The notes beneath the pieces were generated by a model. The model was not told where the DNA came from. It saw only the letters and a program-made list of their open reading frames with translations, and made no database searches. A DNA stretch of 64,000 nucleotides from positions 310,001-374,000 of the forward strand of contig NZ_CP009533.1 in NCBI RefSeq assembly GCF_000761155.1, read 5' to 3'. Source of the DNA: Pseudomonas rhizosphaerae. GTDB lineage: Bacteria > Pseudomonadota > Gammaproteobacteria > Pseudomonadales > Pseudomonadaceae. Below are positions 53,145 through 61,619 of the stretch, piece by piece. Within the stretch, counting starts at the first letter, position 1. Every line of letters starts with the position of its first letter. Both the position numbers and the translations under genes were made by a program.

Positions 53145-53609
53145 TCAAATCACCTCGACAATGACTTGAACCTTGCCGGCCATGCCGACTTCATCGTCGA
53201 CGCCTTTGCCCAGCAGGCTTTGCCCCAGCGGCGAGCGTGGGGTGATGACCATGACCGTGCAGCCTTCGAATTCGAACTTCAGTCCCGCTGCATCGGGCCC
53301 CAGGAAAAACCACTGGCGCACGCCTGATTCCGACTCCAGCGCCACCAGCGCACCCAGTGCGATCCCTGCCTGCCCATCACGCAACTGCAACGCACGAAAT
53401 TTCGCCAGCCCCTGGCGAATTTCTTCCATGCGTCGTGCCTGTCCGGTGGCCAGGTAGGACGCTTCCAGCCCCAGGGTGTCGTATTTGTTCTCGGCCACGT
53501 TCTCTTCATGGGTGGCGGTTTCATAGGCCGTCTGGGCCGCACGCTGAGCCACGTCCAGGTCGAGGGTCAGGCGTTCTATGATCGATTGCAGCAGGGCAGG
53601 CTTGTTCAT
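53145..53609 (-). CDS. GreA/GreB-like transcription factor
   Basis: A 154-residue protein: N-terminal coiled coil (residues 1-75: LTLDLDVAQRAAQTAYETATHEENVAENKYDTLGLEASYL) and a C-terminal FKBP-like domain with ITPRSPLGQSLLGKGVDDEV, as in Gre factors and Rnk. The acidic tip of true GreA/GreB at the coiled-coil hairpin is not clearly present, so anti-backtracking activity is uncertain. Divergent from earP. The ATG at 53609 gives the family N-terminus. Confidence 0.8.
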   Translation of the reverse strand: MNKPALLQSIIERLTLDLDVAQRAAQTAYETATHEENVAENKYDTLGLEASYLATGQARRMEEIRQGLAKFRALQLRDGQAGIALGALVALESESGVRQWFFLGPDAAGLKFEFEGCTVMVITPRSPLGQSLLGKGVDDEVGMAGKVQVIVEVI

Positions 53610-53730
53610 GGGCAGACTGATGATGAGGACAAGAGGCAATTGTCGCACGAACGGCCGTTAGTGCTTCTGTGCGCAGGTGTTTATGAGGACAATAGCGGGC
53701 TTTGTGTAACCGTTTGCGTTGGAGTCAGCC

Positions 53731-54873
53731 ATGAAGGCCACCTGGGACATTTTCTGCACGGTCGTGGACAACTACGGCGACATCGGCATCACCTGGCGTC
53801 TGGCCCATCAGCTGCAGGCCGAACACGGTATGCAAGTGCGCCTGTGGGTCGACGACCTGGTGCCATTCGCCCGTCTGTGGCCCGCGGCCAGCGCCGACCA
53901 ACCGCAACAGTGGCACGAAGGCGTGGAAGTTCGGCACTGGAGCGGCGAATGGCAGGCGACCGAGGTTGCCGATGTGGTGGTGGGTGCCTTCGCCTGCAAG
54001 TTGCCGCCTGAATATGTGGACGCGATGGCGGTTCGCAGCCCGTCACCATTGTGGTTGAACCTCGATTACCTCAGCGCCGAAACCTGGGTCGATGGCTGCC
54101 ACGGCCTGCCGTCGCCGCAACCGTGTGGGCTGCGCAAGTATTTCTTTTTCCCCGGTTTCACCACGGGTACCGGTGGGTTGCTGCGCGAAGCCGGACTGCT
54201 CGAGCGCCGCGAGGCCTTCGAAGCCGATCCCTCCGCGCGCCAGACGTTTCTGGCCGACCTTGGGGTCGAACCTGAACCCGGTGCGCGCCTGTTGTCGCTG
54301 TTCGCCTATGAACACAGCGGGCTGGCATCGTGGCTGGACGCGCTGGCTGACGACACGCGCAGCAATCATTTGCTGGTGCCCGAGGGACGAGTGCTGGCCG
54401 ACGTGCGGCAATGGCTGGGCGACGCAGCGCTGGATGTTGGCAGCCAGGTGCAGCGCGGCAGCCTGAAAGTGCAGGTTCTGCCGTTCGTCCGCCAGAGTGA
54501 CTACGACCGGCTGTTGTGGAGCTGCTACTTCAATGCCGTGCGCGGCGAGGACTCCTTCGTTCGCGCCCAGTGGGCCGCCGCGCCGATGGTCTGGCACATC
54601 TATGTTCAGGAAGAATACGCCCACTGGGAGAAGCTCGAGGCATTCCTCGACCGTTACGGCCAAGGCCTCTCGCCTGCCGCCTACGCCGCGCTGCGTGGCC
54701 TGTGGCGTGCGTGGAACCAGAGCGTGGAGGGCGCCGACATCGGCCCGGCGTGGCGCGAGGCGCTCGAACACTGGCCGGAACTGGTCGCGCACGCGCGTCA
54801 ATGGTGCGCGATACAAGCCGCTCAGCCTGATCTTGCAACGGCGCTGGTGCAGTTTTACCGAAATTGGCTATGA
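53731..54873 (+). CDS. earP: EF-P arginine rhamnosyltransferase EarP
   Basis: A 380-residue GT-B glycosyltransferase that transfers rhamnose from dTDP-rhamnose to Arg32 of EF-P. The catalytic Asp13 and Asp17 lie in VVDNYGDIGITW, and the nucleotide-binding motif NAVRGEDSFVRAQW contains the conserved Arg/Glu. The ATG at 53731 follows GGAGTCAGCC. It lies 49 bases upstream of efp in the expected order. Modification is needed to rescue ribosomes on polyproline. Confidence 0.95.
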   Translation: MKATWDIFCTVVDNYGDIGITWRLAHQLQAEHGMQVRLWVDDLVPFARLWPAASADQPQQWHEGVEVRHWSGEWQATEVADVVVGAFACKLPPEYVDAMAVRSPSPLWLNLDYLSAETWVDGCHGLPSPQPCGLRKYFFFPGFTTGTGGLLREAGLLERREAFEADPSARQTFLADLGVEPEPGARLLSLFAYEHSGLASWLDALADDTRSNHLLVPEGRVLADVRQWLGDAALDVGSQVQRGSLKVQVLPFVRQSDYDRLLWSCYFNAVRGEDSFVRAQWAAAPMVWHIYVQEEYAHWEKLEAFLDRYGQGLSPAAYAALRGLWRAWNQSVEGADIGPAWREALEHWPELVAHARQWCAIQAAQPDLATALVQFYRNWL

Positions 54874-54922
54874 TACGCGGCCTAGATTTTTGTAAATCAC
54901 CATCCAAATTCGGATATTCGTA

Positions 54923-55492
54923 ATGAAAACTGGTAAAGAACTGAAACCCGGTACCGTGATCCGTCTGGAGAACGACCCATGGCTGGTTCAGAAAGCTGAA
55001 TTCACCAAGTCGGGCCGTAACAGCGCGATCATGAAGACCAAGCTGAAGAACCTGCTGACCGGTTACAAGACCGAAATCGTCTACAGTGCCGACGACAAGC
55101 TGGACGACGTGATCCTGGACCGCAAGGAAGCGACCCTGTCGTTCATCAGCGGCGATACCTACACGTTCATGGACACCACCGACTACACCATGTACGAGCT
55201 GAACGCCGAAGACATCGAGTCCGTGCTGCCATTCGTGGAAGAAGGCATGACCGACGTCTGCGAAGCCGTGTTCTTCGAAGAGCGTCTGGTCAGCGTAGAG
55301 CTGCCGACCACCATCGTGCGTCAGGTTGACTACACCGAAGGTTCCGCTCGCGGCGACACCTCGGGCAAGGTCATGAAGCCTGCCAAACTGAAAAACGGTA
55401 CCGAGCTGAGCGTTGCGGACTTCATCGAGATCGGCGACATGATCGAGATCGACACCCGTGAAGGCGGTTCGTACAAAGGTCGCGCCAAGTAA
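54923..55492 (+). CDS. efp: Elongation factor P
   Basis: A 189-residue three-domain EF-P. Residue 32 in [12 protein letters not shown] is Arg, the rhamnosylation site, in place of the lysine modified in enteric bacteria; this agrees with earP directly upstream. C-terminal [19 protein letters not shown] is typical. It stimulates peptide-bond formation at consecutive prolines. An intrinsic terminator follows 31 bases after the stop. Confidence 0.97.
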   Translation: MKTGKELKPGTVIRLENDPWLVQKAEFTKSGRNSAIMKTKLKNLLTGYKTEIVYSADDKLDDVILDRKEATLSFISGDTYTFMDTTDYTMYELNAEDIESVLPFVEEGMTDVCEAVFFEERLVSVELPTTIVRQVDYTEGSARGDTSGKVMKPAKLKNGTELSVADFIEIGDMIEIDTREGGSYKGRAK

Positions 55493-55523
55493 GCGATATG
55501 CCTGCTTGAAAGCGATGCAAAAA

Positions 55524-55547
55524 CCCGACCTCGAGTCGGGTTTTTTT
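55524..55547 (+). terminator. Rho-independent terminator after efp
   Basis: CCCGAC-CTCGA-GTCGGG hairpin followed by seven T residues, preceded by an A-run that would also pair with the T-tract. Confidence 0.92.
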
Positions 55548-55556
55548 ATGCCCAAT

Positions 55557-55668
55557 TACCGCCTATTCCGTAGGAACGGTCATCGGCCGCGAAAAAATCG
55601 CCGCGATCCAACCTGATACACCGTGGCGCTTTCTTCGCGGCCACTGACCGCTCCTACGAGCAAGCGGG
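55557..55668. repeat. Pair of REP-like elements
   Basis: GGAACGGTCATCGGCCGCG near 55573 and CGCGGCCACTGACCGCTCC near 55635 are opposite-facing copies of the same REP-like motif present in the 52.8-53.1 kb array. They separate efp from the convergent dehydratase gene. Confidence 0.7.
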
Positions 55669-55677
55669 GCGGGGTGG

Positions 55678-57417
55678 TCAATGCGAATGCCGCGGCACCT
55701 CGGACCCCCGGCACCCCACCAGGAAATCGAAATCGCAGCCCTGGTCGGCCTGCATCACGTGGTCGATGTACAACTGCCGGTAGCCGCCCACCAGCAACGA
55801 CTGCGACGGTGCCTGCCAGTCGGCCAGGCGAGCTTGCAGTTCGCTGTCGGGGATGTCCAGGTGCAAGCGCCCGCTGGCGCAATCGAGCTCGATGTAATCG
55901 CCTTCGCGCACCACCGCCAACGGCCCGCCTGCCGCCGCTTCCGGCGCCACGTGCAACACCACCGTGCCGTAGGCCGTGCCGCTCATGCGCGCGTCGGAAA
56001 TGCGCACCATGTCGGTCACCCCTTGCGCCAGCAGTTTGGCCGGCAGGCCCATGTTGCCGACCTCGGCCATGCCCGGGTAACCCTTGGGTCCGCAGTTCTT
56101 CATGACCAGGATGGAGCTGGCATCCACGTCCAGGTCCGGGTCGTTGATGCGCGCCTTGTACATGTCGAAGTCCTCGAACACCACTGCGCGACCGCGATGG
56201 GTCATCAGCGCCGGTGTGGCAGCCGAAGGCTTGAGCACGGCGCCCAGCGGCGCCAGGTTGCCGCGCAGTACGCAGATGCCGCCGTCGGCCACCAGTGGAT
56301 TGTCGATGGCGCGAATCACCTCGTCATCACCATAGATCGGCGAGTTCTGCACGTTCTGCCACAGCGTCTGGCCGTTGACGGTCAAGGCATCGGGGTTGGG
56401 GATCAGATTGTTTTCCCCCAGGCGGCGCAGGACGGCTGGGAGACCGCCCGCATAATAAAACTCTTCCATCAGAAAACGCCCCGACGGTTGCAGGTCCACC
56501 AGGGTCGGGGTGCCACGGCCGATGCGGGTCCAGTCGTCGAGCTCCAGCTCTACGCCGATTCGGCCGGCGATGGCCTTGAGGTGAATCACCGCATTGGTCG
56601 AGCCGCCGATGGCCGCGTTGACCCGAATGGCGTTTTCGAACGCCCCCTTGGTGAGGATCTTCGACAAGCGCAGGTCTTCGCGGACCATCTGCACCGCGCG
56701 CATGCCCGACATGTGCGCCAGCACGTAGCGACGCGAATCCACCGCAGGAATGGCGGCGTTGTGTGGCAGCGAAGTGCCCAGCGCTTCGGCCATGCAGGCC
56801 ATGGTCGAGGCAGTGCCCATGGTGTTGCAGGTACCGGCCGAGCGCGACATGCCGGCTTCGGCCGAGAGAAACTCGTCGAGGCTGATCTGGCCGGCTTTGT
56901 AAGACTCGTGCATCTGCCAGACGATGGTGCCGGCGCCGATGTCGCGGCCCTTGTGCTTGCCGTTGAGCATCGGCCCACCGGTCACGACGATGGCCGGCAC
57001 GTCGCAACTGGCCGCGCCCATCAGCAGGGCAGGGGTGGTCTTGTCACAGCCGGTGAGCAGCACCACGCCGTCGATCGGGTTGCCACGGATCGCTTCCTCC
57101 ACATCCATGCTGGCCAGGTTGCGGGTGAGCATCGCCGTGGGGCGCAGGTTGGACTCGCCGTTGGAGAACACCGGGAACTCCACGGGGAAACCACCGGCCT
57201 CGATCACGCCACGCTTGACGTGTTCGGCGATGGTGCGGAAGTGCGCGTTGCACGGAGTCAATTCGGACCAGGTGTTGCAGATGCCGATGATCGGCTTGCC
57301 ATTGAACTGGTGATCGGCGATGCCCTGGTTCTTCATCCAGCTGCGGTACATGAAGCCGTTCTTGTCAGCCGTACCGAACCATTGGGCCGAGCGCAGGGTG
57401 GGTTTGTTGTCAGGCAT
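55678..57417 (-). CDS. IlvD/Edd-family dehydratase, L-arabonate dehydratase type
   Basis: A 579-residue iron-sulfur dehydratase. Cysteines expected to hold the cluster are in IIGICNTWSEL, LLTGCDKTTPA and SAGTCNTMGTAS. The length and the N-terminus (SAQWFGTADKNGFMYRSWMK) match L-arabonate/pentonate dehydratases better than IlvD or Edd. It converts an aldonate into a 2-keto-3-deoxy acid. It is divergent from an MFS transporter and AraD1-type enzyme, forming a sugar-acid pathway. Exact substrate (L-arabonate, D-xylonate or L-fuconate) unproven. Confidence 0.85.
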   Translation of the reverse strand: MPDNKPTLRSAQWFGTADKNGFMYRSWMKNQGIADHQFNGKPIIGICNTWSELTPCNAHFRTIAEHVKRGVIEAGGFPVEFPVFSNGESNLRPTAMLTRNLASMDVEEAIRGNPIDGVVLLTGCDKTTPALLMGAASCDVPAIVVTGGPMLNGKHKGRDIGAGTIVWQMHESYKAGQISLDEFLSAEAGMSRSAGTCNTMGTASTMACMAEALGTSLPHNAAIPAVDSRRYVLAHMSGMRAVQMVREDLRLSKILTKGAFENAIRVNAAIGGSTNAVIHLKAIAGRIGVELELDDWTRIGRGTPTLVDLQPSGRFLMEEFYYAGGLPAVLRRLGENNLIPNPDALTVNGQTLWQNVQNSPIYGDDEVIRAIDNPLVADGGICVLRGNLAPLGAVLKPSAATPALMTHRGRAVVFEDFDMYKARINDPDLDVDASSILVMKNCGPKGYPGMAEVGNMGLPAKLLAQGVTDMVRISDARMSGTAYGTVVLHVAPEAAAGGPLAVVREGDYIELDCASGRLHLDIPDSELQARLADWQAPSQSLLVGGYRQLYIDHVMQADQGCDFDFLVGCRGSEVPRHSH

Positions 57418-57631
57418 GAGGGCTCTCTTATTGTAAGACTTGTTTTTGTGTATGCCCTCAAAATAGGCCATTGGATCGTCGATTGGAAGAGCTTGTGAAG
57501 CAAATAGTAATACTATAAAGTCGATTTCAGTGAAGGCTGAGTGTCATCGAATGCCCCGAACAGGGGCGAACGTGCGCTGAAGCCTTCCCACCTAAAACAA
57601 GCATAAAAACAAGAAAGTGGAGATCGATCCC

Positions 57632-58942
57632 ATGAGCCAGGAACTCGGGCTTATACGCCGCATCACCTTCAAATTGATCCCGTTCCTGATTCTGCTGTAC
57701 CTGATCGCCTACGTGGATCGCTCCGCAGTGGGCTTCGCCAAGCTGCACATGGGCGCGGATGTGGGCATCGGCGACGCCGCCTACGGCTTGGGTGCAGGGC
57801 TGTTCTTCATTGGCTACTTTCTGTTGGAAATCCCCAGCAACCTGATGCTCGAACGCTTCGGCGCCCGTCGCTGGTTCGCCCGCATCATGATCACCTGGGG
57901 CGCCATCACCATCGGCATGGCGTTCGTGCAAGGTCCGCACAGCTTCTATGTTATGCGCTTCCTGCTGGGGGCGGCCGAAGCCGGCTTCTTTCCCGGCGTG
58001 CTGTACTACATCACGCAGTGGTTCCCGGTCCGTCACCGCGGCAAGATCCTCGGTCTGTTCATTCTGTCCCAACCCATCGCCATGATGATCACCGGGCCTG
58101 TGTCCGGCGCGCTGCTGGGCATGGACGGCGTGCTCGGCCTGCACGGCTGGCAGTGGTTGTTCATCGTCATCGGTACCCCAGCCATCCTGCTCACCTGGCC
58201 GGTGCTGCGCTGGCTGCCCGATGGCCCGCAGCAGGTCAAATGGATGAACCAGGCAGAAAAGGACTGGTTGGCCACTGAACTGCAGAACGACTTGCAAGCC
58301 TATGGCCAGACCCGCCATGGCAACCCGTTGCATGCGCTCAAGGACTTCCGCGTATTGCTGCTGGCGCTGTTCTACCTGCCGGTAACCCTGAGCATCTATG
58401 GCCTGGGCCTCTGGTTGCCGACCTTGATCAAGCAGTTCGGCGGCAGCGACCTGACCACCGGATTCGTGTCCTCGGTGCCCTATGTATTCGGCATCATCGG
58501 CCTGCTGATCATTCCGCGCAGCTCGGACCGCCTCAACGACCGCTATGGCCACCTGGCGGTGTTGTACGTGCTGGGCGCGGTGGGTCTGTTTCTCAGCGCC
58601 TGGCTGAGCGTGCCGGCTGCGCAGTTGGCTGCGTTGTGCCTGGTCGCGTTCAGCCTGTTCTCCTGCACGGCCGTGTTCTGGACCCTGCCGGGCCGCTTCT
58701 TCGCCGGCGCCAGTGCGGCCGCCGGCATTGCCCTGATCAACTCGGTGGGCAACCTGGGCGGCTACATCGGGCCGTTCGTGATCGGCGCGCTCAAGGAGTA
58801 CACCGGTAACCTGGCCAGCGGCCTGTATTTTCTCAGCGGCGTGATGGTGTTCGGGCTGGTGTTGACCGCAGTGGTCTATCAGTTGCTCGAGCGCCGTCAC
58901 GTGCTGCCGGTCGACACGTTCGCCGCCAGCGCTCGTTCCTGA
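57632..58942 (+). CDS. MFS transporter, anion:cation symporter (ACS) type
   Basis: A 436-residue inner-membrane transporter with 12 helices; the N-terminal LILLYLIAYVDRSAVGFAKL and FIGYFLLEIPSNLMLERFGARRW match the GudP/ExuT/phthalate ACS subfamily that imports sugar acids. The ATG at 57632 follows GGAGATCGATCCC. The next gene starts 23 bases downstream, so the two are an operon, divergent from the dehydratase. Cargo is probably an aldonate or aldarate. Confidence 0.88.
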   Translation: MSQELGLIRRITFKLIPFLILLYLIAYVDRSAVGFAKLHMGADVGIGDAAYGLGAGLFFIGYFLLEIPSNLMLERFGARRWFARIMITWGAITIGMAFVQGPHSFYVMRFLLGAAEAGFFPGVLYYITQWFPVRHRGKILGLFILSQPIAMMITGPVSGALLGMDGVLGLHGWQWLFIVIGTPAILLTWPVLRWLPDGPQQVKWMNQAEKDWLATELQNDLQAYGQTRHGNPLHALKDFRVLLLALFYLPVTLSIYGLGLWLPTLIKQFGGSDLTTGFVSSVPYVFGIIGLLIIPRSSDRLNDRYGHLAVLYVLGAVGLFLSAWLSVPAAQLAALCLVAFSLFSCTAVFWTLPGRFFAGASAAAGIALINSVGNLGGYIGPFVIGALKEYTGNLASGLYFLSGVMVFGLVLTAVVYQLLERRHVLPVDTFAASARS

Positions 58943-58965
58943 ACCCAGCAAGAGGAAGATCGATC

Positions 58966-59955
58966 ATGCATCTGGTGCAATTTGAATTGAACAATGGCGA
59001 GCGTCGGGTCGGCGTGGTCGACGGCGAGCGTGTACACGAAGTGCGCGGCGCGAACAGTGTCCGTGAGTTGGCCATGGCCGCGATCGCCGCTGGCCATGGC
59101 CTGGCCCAGGCCGTGGACGGATGCGGCCTGGGTGAGCACCACGACTACCCGCAGCTGCGTGAACAGGGCCGCATCCTGCCACCGCTGGACCACCCCGACC
59201 CGGCGCACATGCTGGTGACCGGTACCGGCCTGACCCACTTGGGCAGCGCCGCCACCCGCGACAAGATGCACCAGCAGAGCGGGGACGCCGCGATCACCGA
59301 CAGCCTGAAGATATTCCAGTGGGGCGTGGAGGGCGGCAAGCCTGCCTCGGGCCAGCCCGGCGTGCAGCCGGAGTGGTTCTACAAGGGTGACGGCAGCATC
59401 GTCGTGCGGCCCGGCCAGGCGTTCCCCGTTCCGCCCTTTGCCGAAGACGCCGGCGAAGAGCCCGAGCTGGGCGGGCTGTACGTGATCGGCCCGGACCGCC
59501 GCCCGTATCGCCTGGGATTCGCCTTGGGTAACGAATTCTCCGACCATGTGATGGAACGCAAGAACTACCTCTACCTGGCCCATTCCAAGTTGCGCAGTTG
59601 CAGCTATGGTCCGGAGCTGCGCGTGGGCGAGCTGCCCGAGCACCTGTCCGGCACCAGCCGTATCCGGCGTGCTGGCGAGGTGATCTGGGAAAAGGAGTTT
59701 CTCAGCGGCGAGGCCAACATGTGCCACAGCTTCGACAACCTCGAATACCACCATTTCAAGTACGCGCAGTTCCTCAACCCCGGCGACGTGCACATCCATT
59801 TCTTCGGTACCGCTACGCTGTCGTTTGCCGACGGCGTTGCCACGCAGTTGGGCGACCACTTCGAGATCAGCCTGCCGGCCTTCGGTGCACCGCTGGTGAA
59901 CAGCGTCGGCCAGGCCGAAGCCGCGTTCGCGCCGGGGACCGTAGGCGTCCTCTAG
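58966..59955 (+). CDS. AraD1-type FAH-superfamily enzyme
   Basis: A 329-residue protein of the fumarylacetoacetate hydrolase superfamily, AraD1 subgroup (AraD1 proteins accompany sugar-acid dehydratases). Family features are the metal-site region LYVIGPDRRPYRLGFALGNEF and VHIHFFGTATLSFADGV. The role is likely processing of the 2-keto-3-deoxy sugar acid. It follows the transporter gene with AAGAGGAAGATCGATC before the ATG. Confidence 0.82.
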   Translation: MHLVQFELNNGERRVGVVDGERVHEVRGANSVRELAMAAIAAGHGLAQAVDGCGLGEHHDYPQLREQGRILPPLDHPDPAHMLVTGTGLTHLGSAATRDKMHQQSGDAAITDSLKIFQWGVEGGKPASGQPGVQPEWFYKGDGSIVVRPGQAFPVPPFAEDAGEEPELGGLYVIGPDRRPYRLGFALGNEFSDHVMERKNYLYLAHSKLRSCSYGPELRVGELPEHLSGTSRIRRAGEVIWEKEFLSGEANMCHSFDNLEYHHFKYAQFLNPGDVHIHFFGTATLSFADGVATQLGDHFEISLPAFGAPLVNSVGQAEAAFAPGTVGVL

Positions 59956-60027
59956 CCGCTGCGCGCAGGCAGACCAGATCGATGCGGCACGGGTATCATG
60001 GTCCGACATCACCCAGGAGGTCCGACC

Positions 60028-60303
60028 ATGACCCTGCCCAGCGCTCTAGAAACCTGCGACATGCTGCTGATCGACACGCTGCACGCCTTCGACTTTTCCA
60101 TCGACGAGCAGCAGACCCTGCACGTCCAATGCATGGACGGCCGCGAGCTCAAGCGTTGGCAGTTCACCCTGCAGGAACAGCAGGCTGCCCAGCCGGGCGC
60201 CGAGCCGAACAGCTTTGTCGTCGATCATGCCGGCACGTCGCACCAACTGATCTGCCTCAGCGCCTTTTCGGCCCGCGAAGAAGAAGATGAAACCCAAACG
60301 TAA
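60028..60303 (+). CDS. DUF5629-like small protein
   Basis: A 91-residue soluble acidic protein (ALETCDMLLIDTLHAFDFSID ... ELKRWQFTLQEQQ) resembling the Pseudomonas DUF5629 family. The ATG at 60028 follows CAGGAGGTCCGACC, making the longer frame unlikely. Function unknown. Confidence 0.6.
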   Translation: MTLPSALETCDMLLIDTLHAFDFSIDEQQTLHVQCMDGRELKRWQFTLQEQQAAQPGAEPNSFVVDHAGTSHQLICLSAFSAREEEDETQT

Positions 60304-60407
60304 ACGCGGCGGTCTGTAGAGACCGATCCACGTTCGCTCCTGCTGCCGCAACAATACGGGGTGGCGCGAAAGATTGGCCACCTACAACAGGCTTCGGAGA
60401 AACCTTC

Positions 60408-61565
60408 ATGAAGCGAGTTCTGCTATCCATGCTTGTCAACGGCTTGGCCCTGACCTCCCTGCACGCCGGTGCAGCCGAAAAATATGACCTCTTGGTAGGC
60501 ACCTACACCCAGGGTGCCAGCGAGGGCATCTATCGCTATGCTTTCGACAGCGCCACTGGCCAGATCGAAGCCCAGCCCCGGCAGACGGTCAAGAGTTCCA
60601 ACCCTTCCTGGCTGACCTTGTCCCAGGACCAGCGGCGCCTGTTCGTGGTCAATGAAAACGGCCCCGGCCAGAAGGAGGTGATCGGCAAGGTCACCAGCTT
60701 CACCGTAGACGGCAAGACCCACGACCTCCACCAGGTCAACCAGGTGGCCACCAGCGGCGACGAGCCGACCCATTCCAGCCTGAGCCAGGACGGGCGCCAC
60801 CTGTTCGTGGCCAACTATGCCGTCAGTGCCAATCCGGGCGGCAGCCTCAGCGTGCTGAAGGTGGCCGAAGACGGCACCCTCAGTAACGTCGTGCAGGAAC
60901 TCAAGCACGTGGCCAGCCAGGTCAACCCCGAGCGCCAGGCCGGGCCGCACGTGCACTCGGTGGTGTCACTGCCTTCGGGTGGCTACGTCTACGCCAGCGA
61001 CCTGGGTGCCGACCGGGTCTACGTGTACCGCTACCAGCCCGAGTCTGCCGAGCGTCCGCTGGTGCCTGCCCAACCGGCCTCGGTGCAGTTGCCGGACGGC
61101 AGTGGCCCGCGTCATCTGCTGTTCAGTCGTGACGGCAAGCACGCCTACCTGACGCTGGAGATGAGCGGCCAACTGGCCATGTTCGACGTCAAAGATGGCA
61201 ACCTGGTACGCCAGCAGCTGCTCGAACTGGGCACCGTAGGCAAGGAAAGCGCCAGCGGCGCCTTGCACCTGTCTGCCGATGGCCGCTTCCTGTACGTGAG
61301 CAACCGTGGCACGGCCAACCAGATGCTGGTGTTCAGCGTCGCCTCCGGCAATGGCCAGCTCAAGGAGATCCAGCGTCGGCAGGTGGACGGCGATCACCCA
61401 CGCGAATTCGCCCTCGACCCCACCGGCCATTTCCTGTTGATCGCCAACCAGAAGAGCAACCAGATCACCGTGCTCAAGCGCGATGCCGGCACCGGGATGC
61501 TCGGTGAGACGGTACAGAGCTTCAAGCAGGACGCGCCGTCGGACCTGAAATTCCTGACTCAGTAA
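60408..61565 (+). CDS. Secreted lactonase (7-bladed propeller, 6-phosphogluconolactonase-like)
   Basis: A 385-residue protein with a signal peptide (RVLLSMLVNGLALTSLHAGA) and the PF10282 lactonase beta-propeller: YDLLVGTYTQGASEGIYRYAF at the start, QAGPHVHSVVSLPSGGYVY and SGPRHLLFSRDGKHAYL, YVSNRGTANQ and the C-terminal TVLKRDAGTGML. The export signal places it in the periplasm, where it could open sugar lactones made by Gcd. Related cytoplasmic enzymes act on 6-phosphogluconolactone. The substrate is inferred. Confidence 0.85.
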   Translation: MKRVLLSMLVNGLALTSLHAGAAEKYDLLVGTYTQGASEGIYRYAFDSATGQIEAQPRQTVKSSNPSWLTLSQDQRRLFVVNENGPGQKEVIGKVTSFTVDGKTHDLHQVNQVATSGDEPTHSSLSQDGRHLFVANYAVSANPGGSLSVLKVAEDGTLSNVVQELKHVASQVNPERQAGPHVHSVVSLPSGGYVYASDLGADRVYVYRYQPESAERPLVPAQPASVQLPDGSGPRHLLFSRDGKHAYLTLEMSGQLAMFDVKDGNLVRQQLLELGTVGKESASGALHLSADGRFLYVSNRGTANQMLVFSVASGNGQLKEIQRRQVDGDHPREFALDPTGHFLLIANQKSNQITVLKRDAGTGMLGETVQSFKQDAPSDLKFLTQ

Positions 61566-61582
61566 CATCCCAAACCGCAGCA

Positions 61583-61601
61583 CGGCGTGCCAGGCACGCC
61601 G
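61583..61601. terminator. Hairpin between convergent lactonase and sbcC genes
   Basis: CGGCGTG-CCAGG-CACGCCG, a 7-base-pair stem within a perfect palindrome-like stretch, lies 18 bases after the lactonase stop and 19 before the sbcC stop. No T-tract; may serve both transcripts. Confidence 0.4.
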
Positions 61602-61619
61602 CGTTGCCGGGTCAGGGTG

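Noticed and set aside
55681..57498. 605-codon open frame opposite the dehydratase
   Set aside because: Mirror of a strongly conserved IlvD/Edd gene; the translation is rich in His/Arg/Gly with no domain.
57527..58951. 474-codon frame opposite the MFS transporter
   Set aside because: Low-complexity Gln/His/Gly-rich shadow of the transporter gene.
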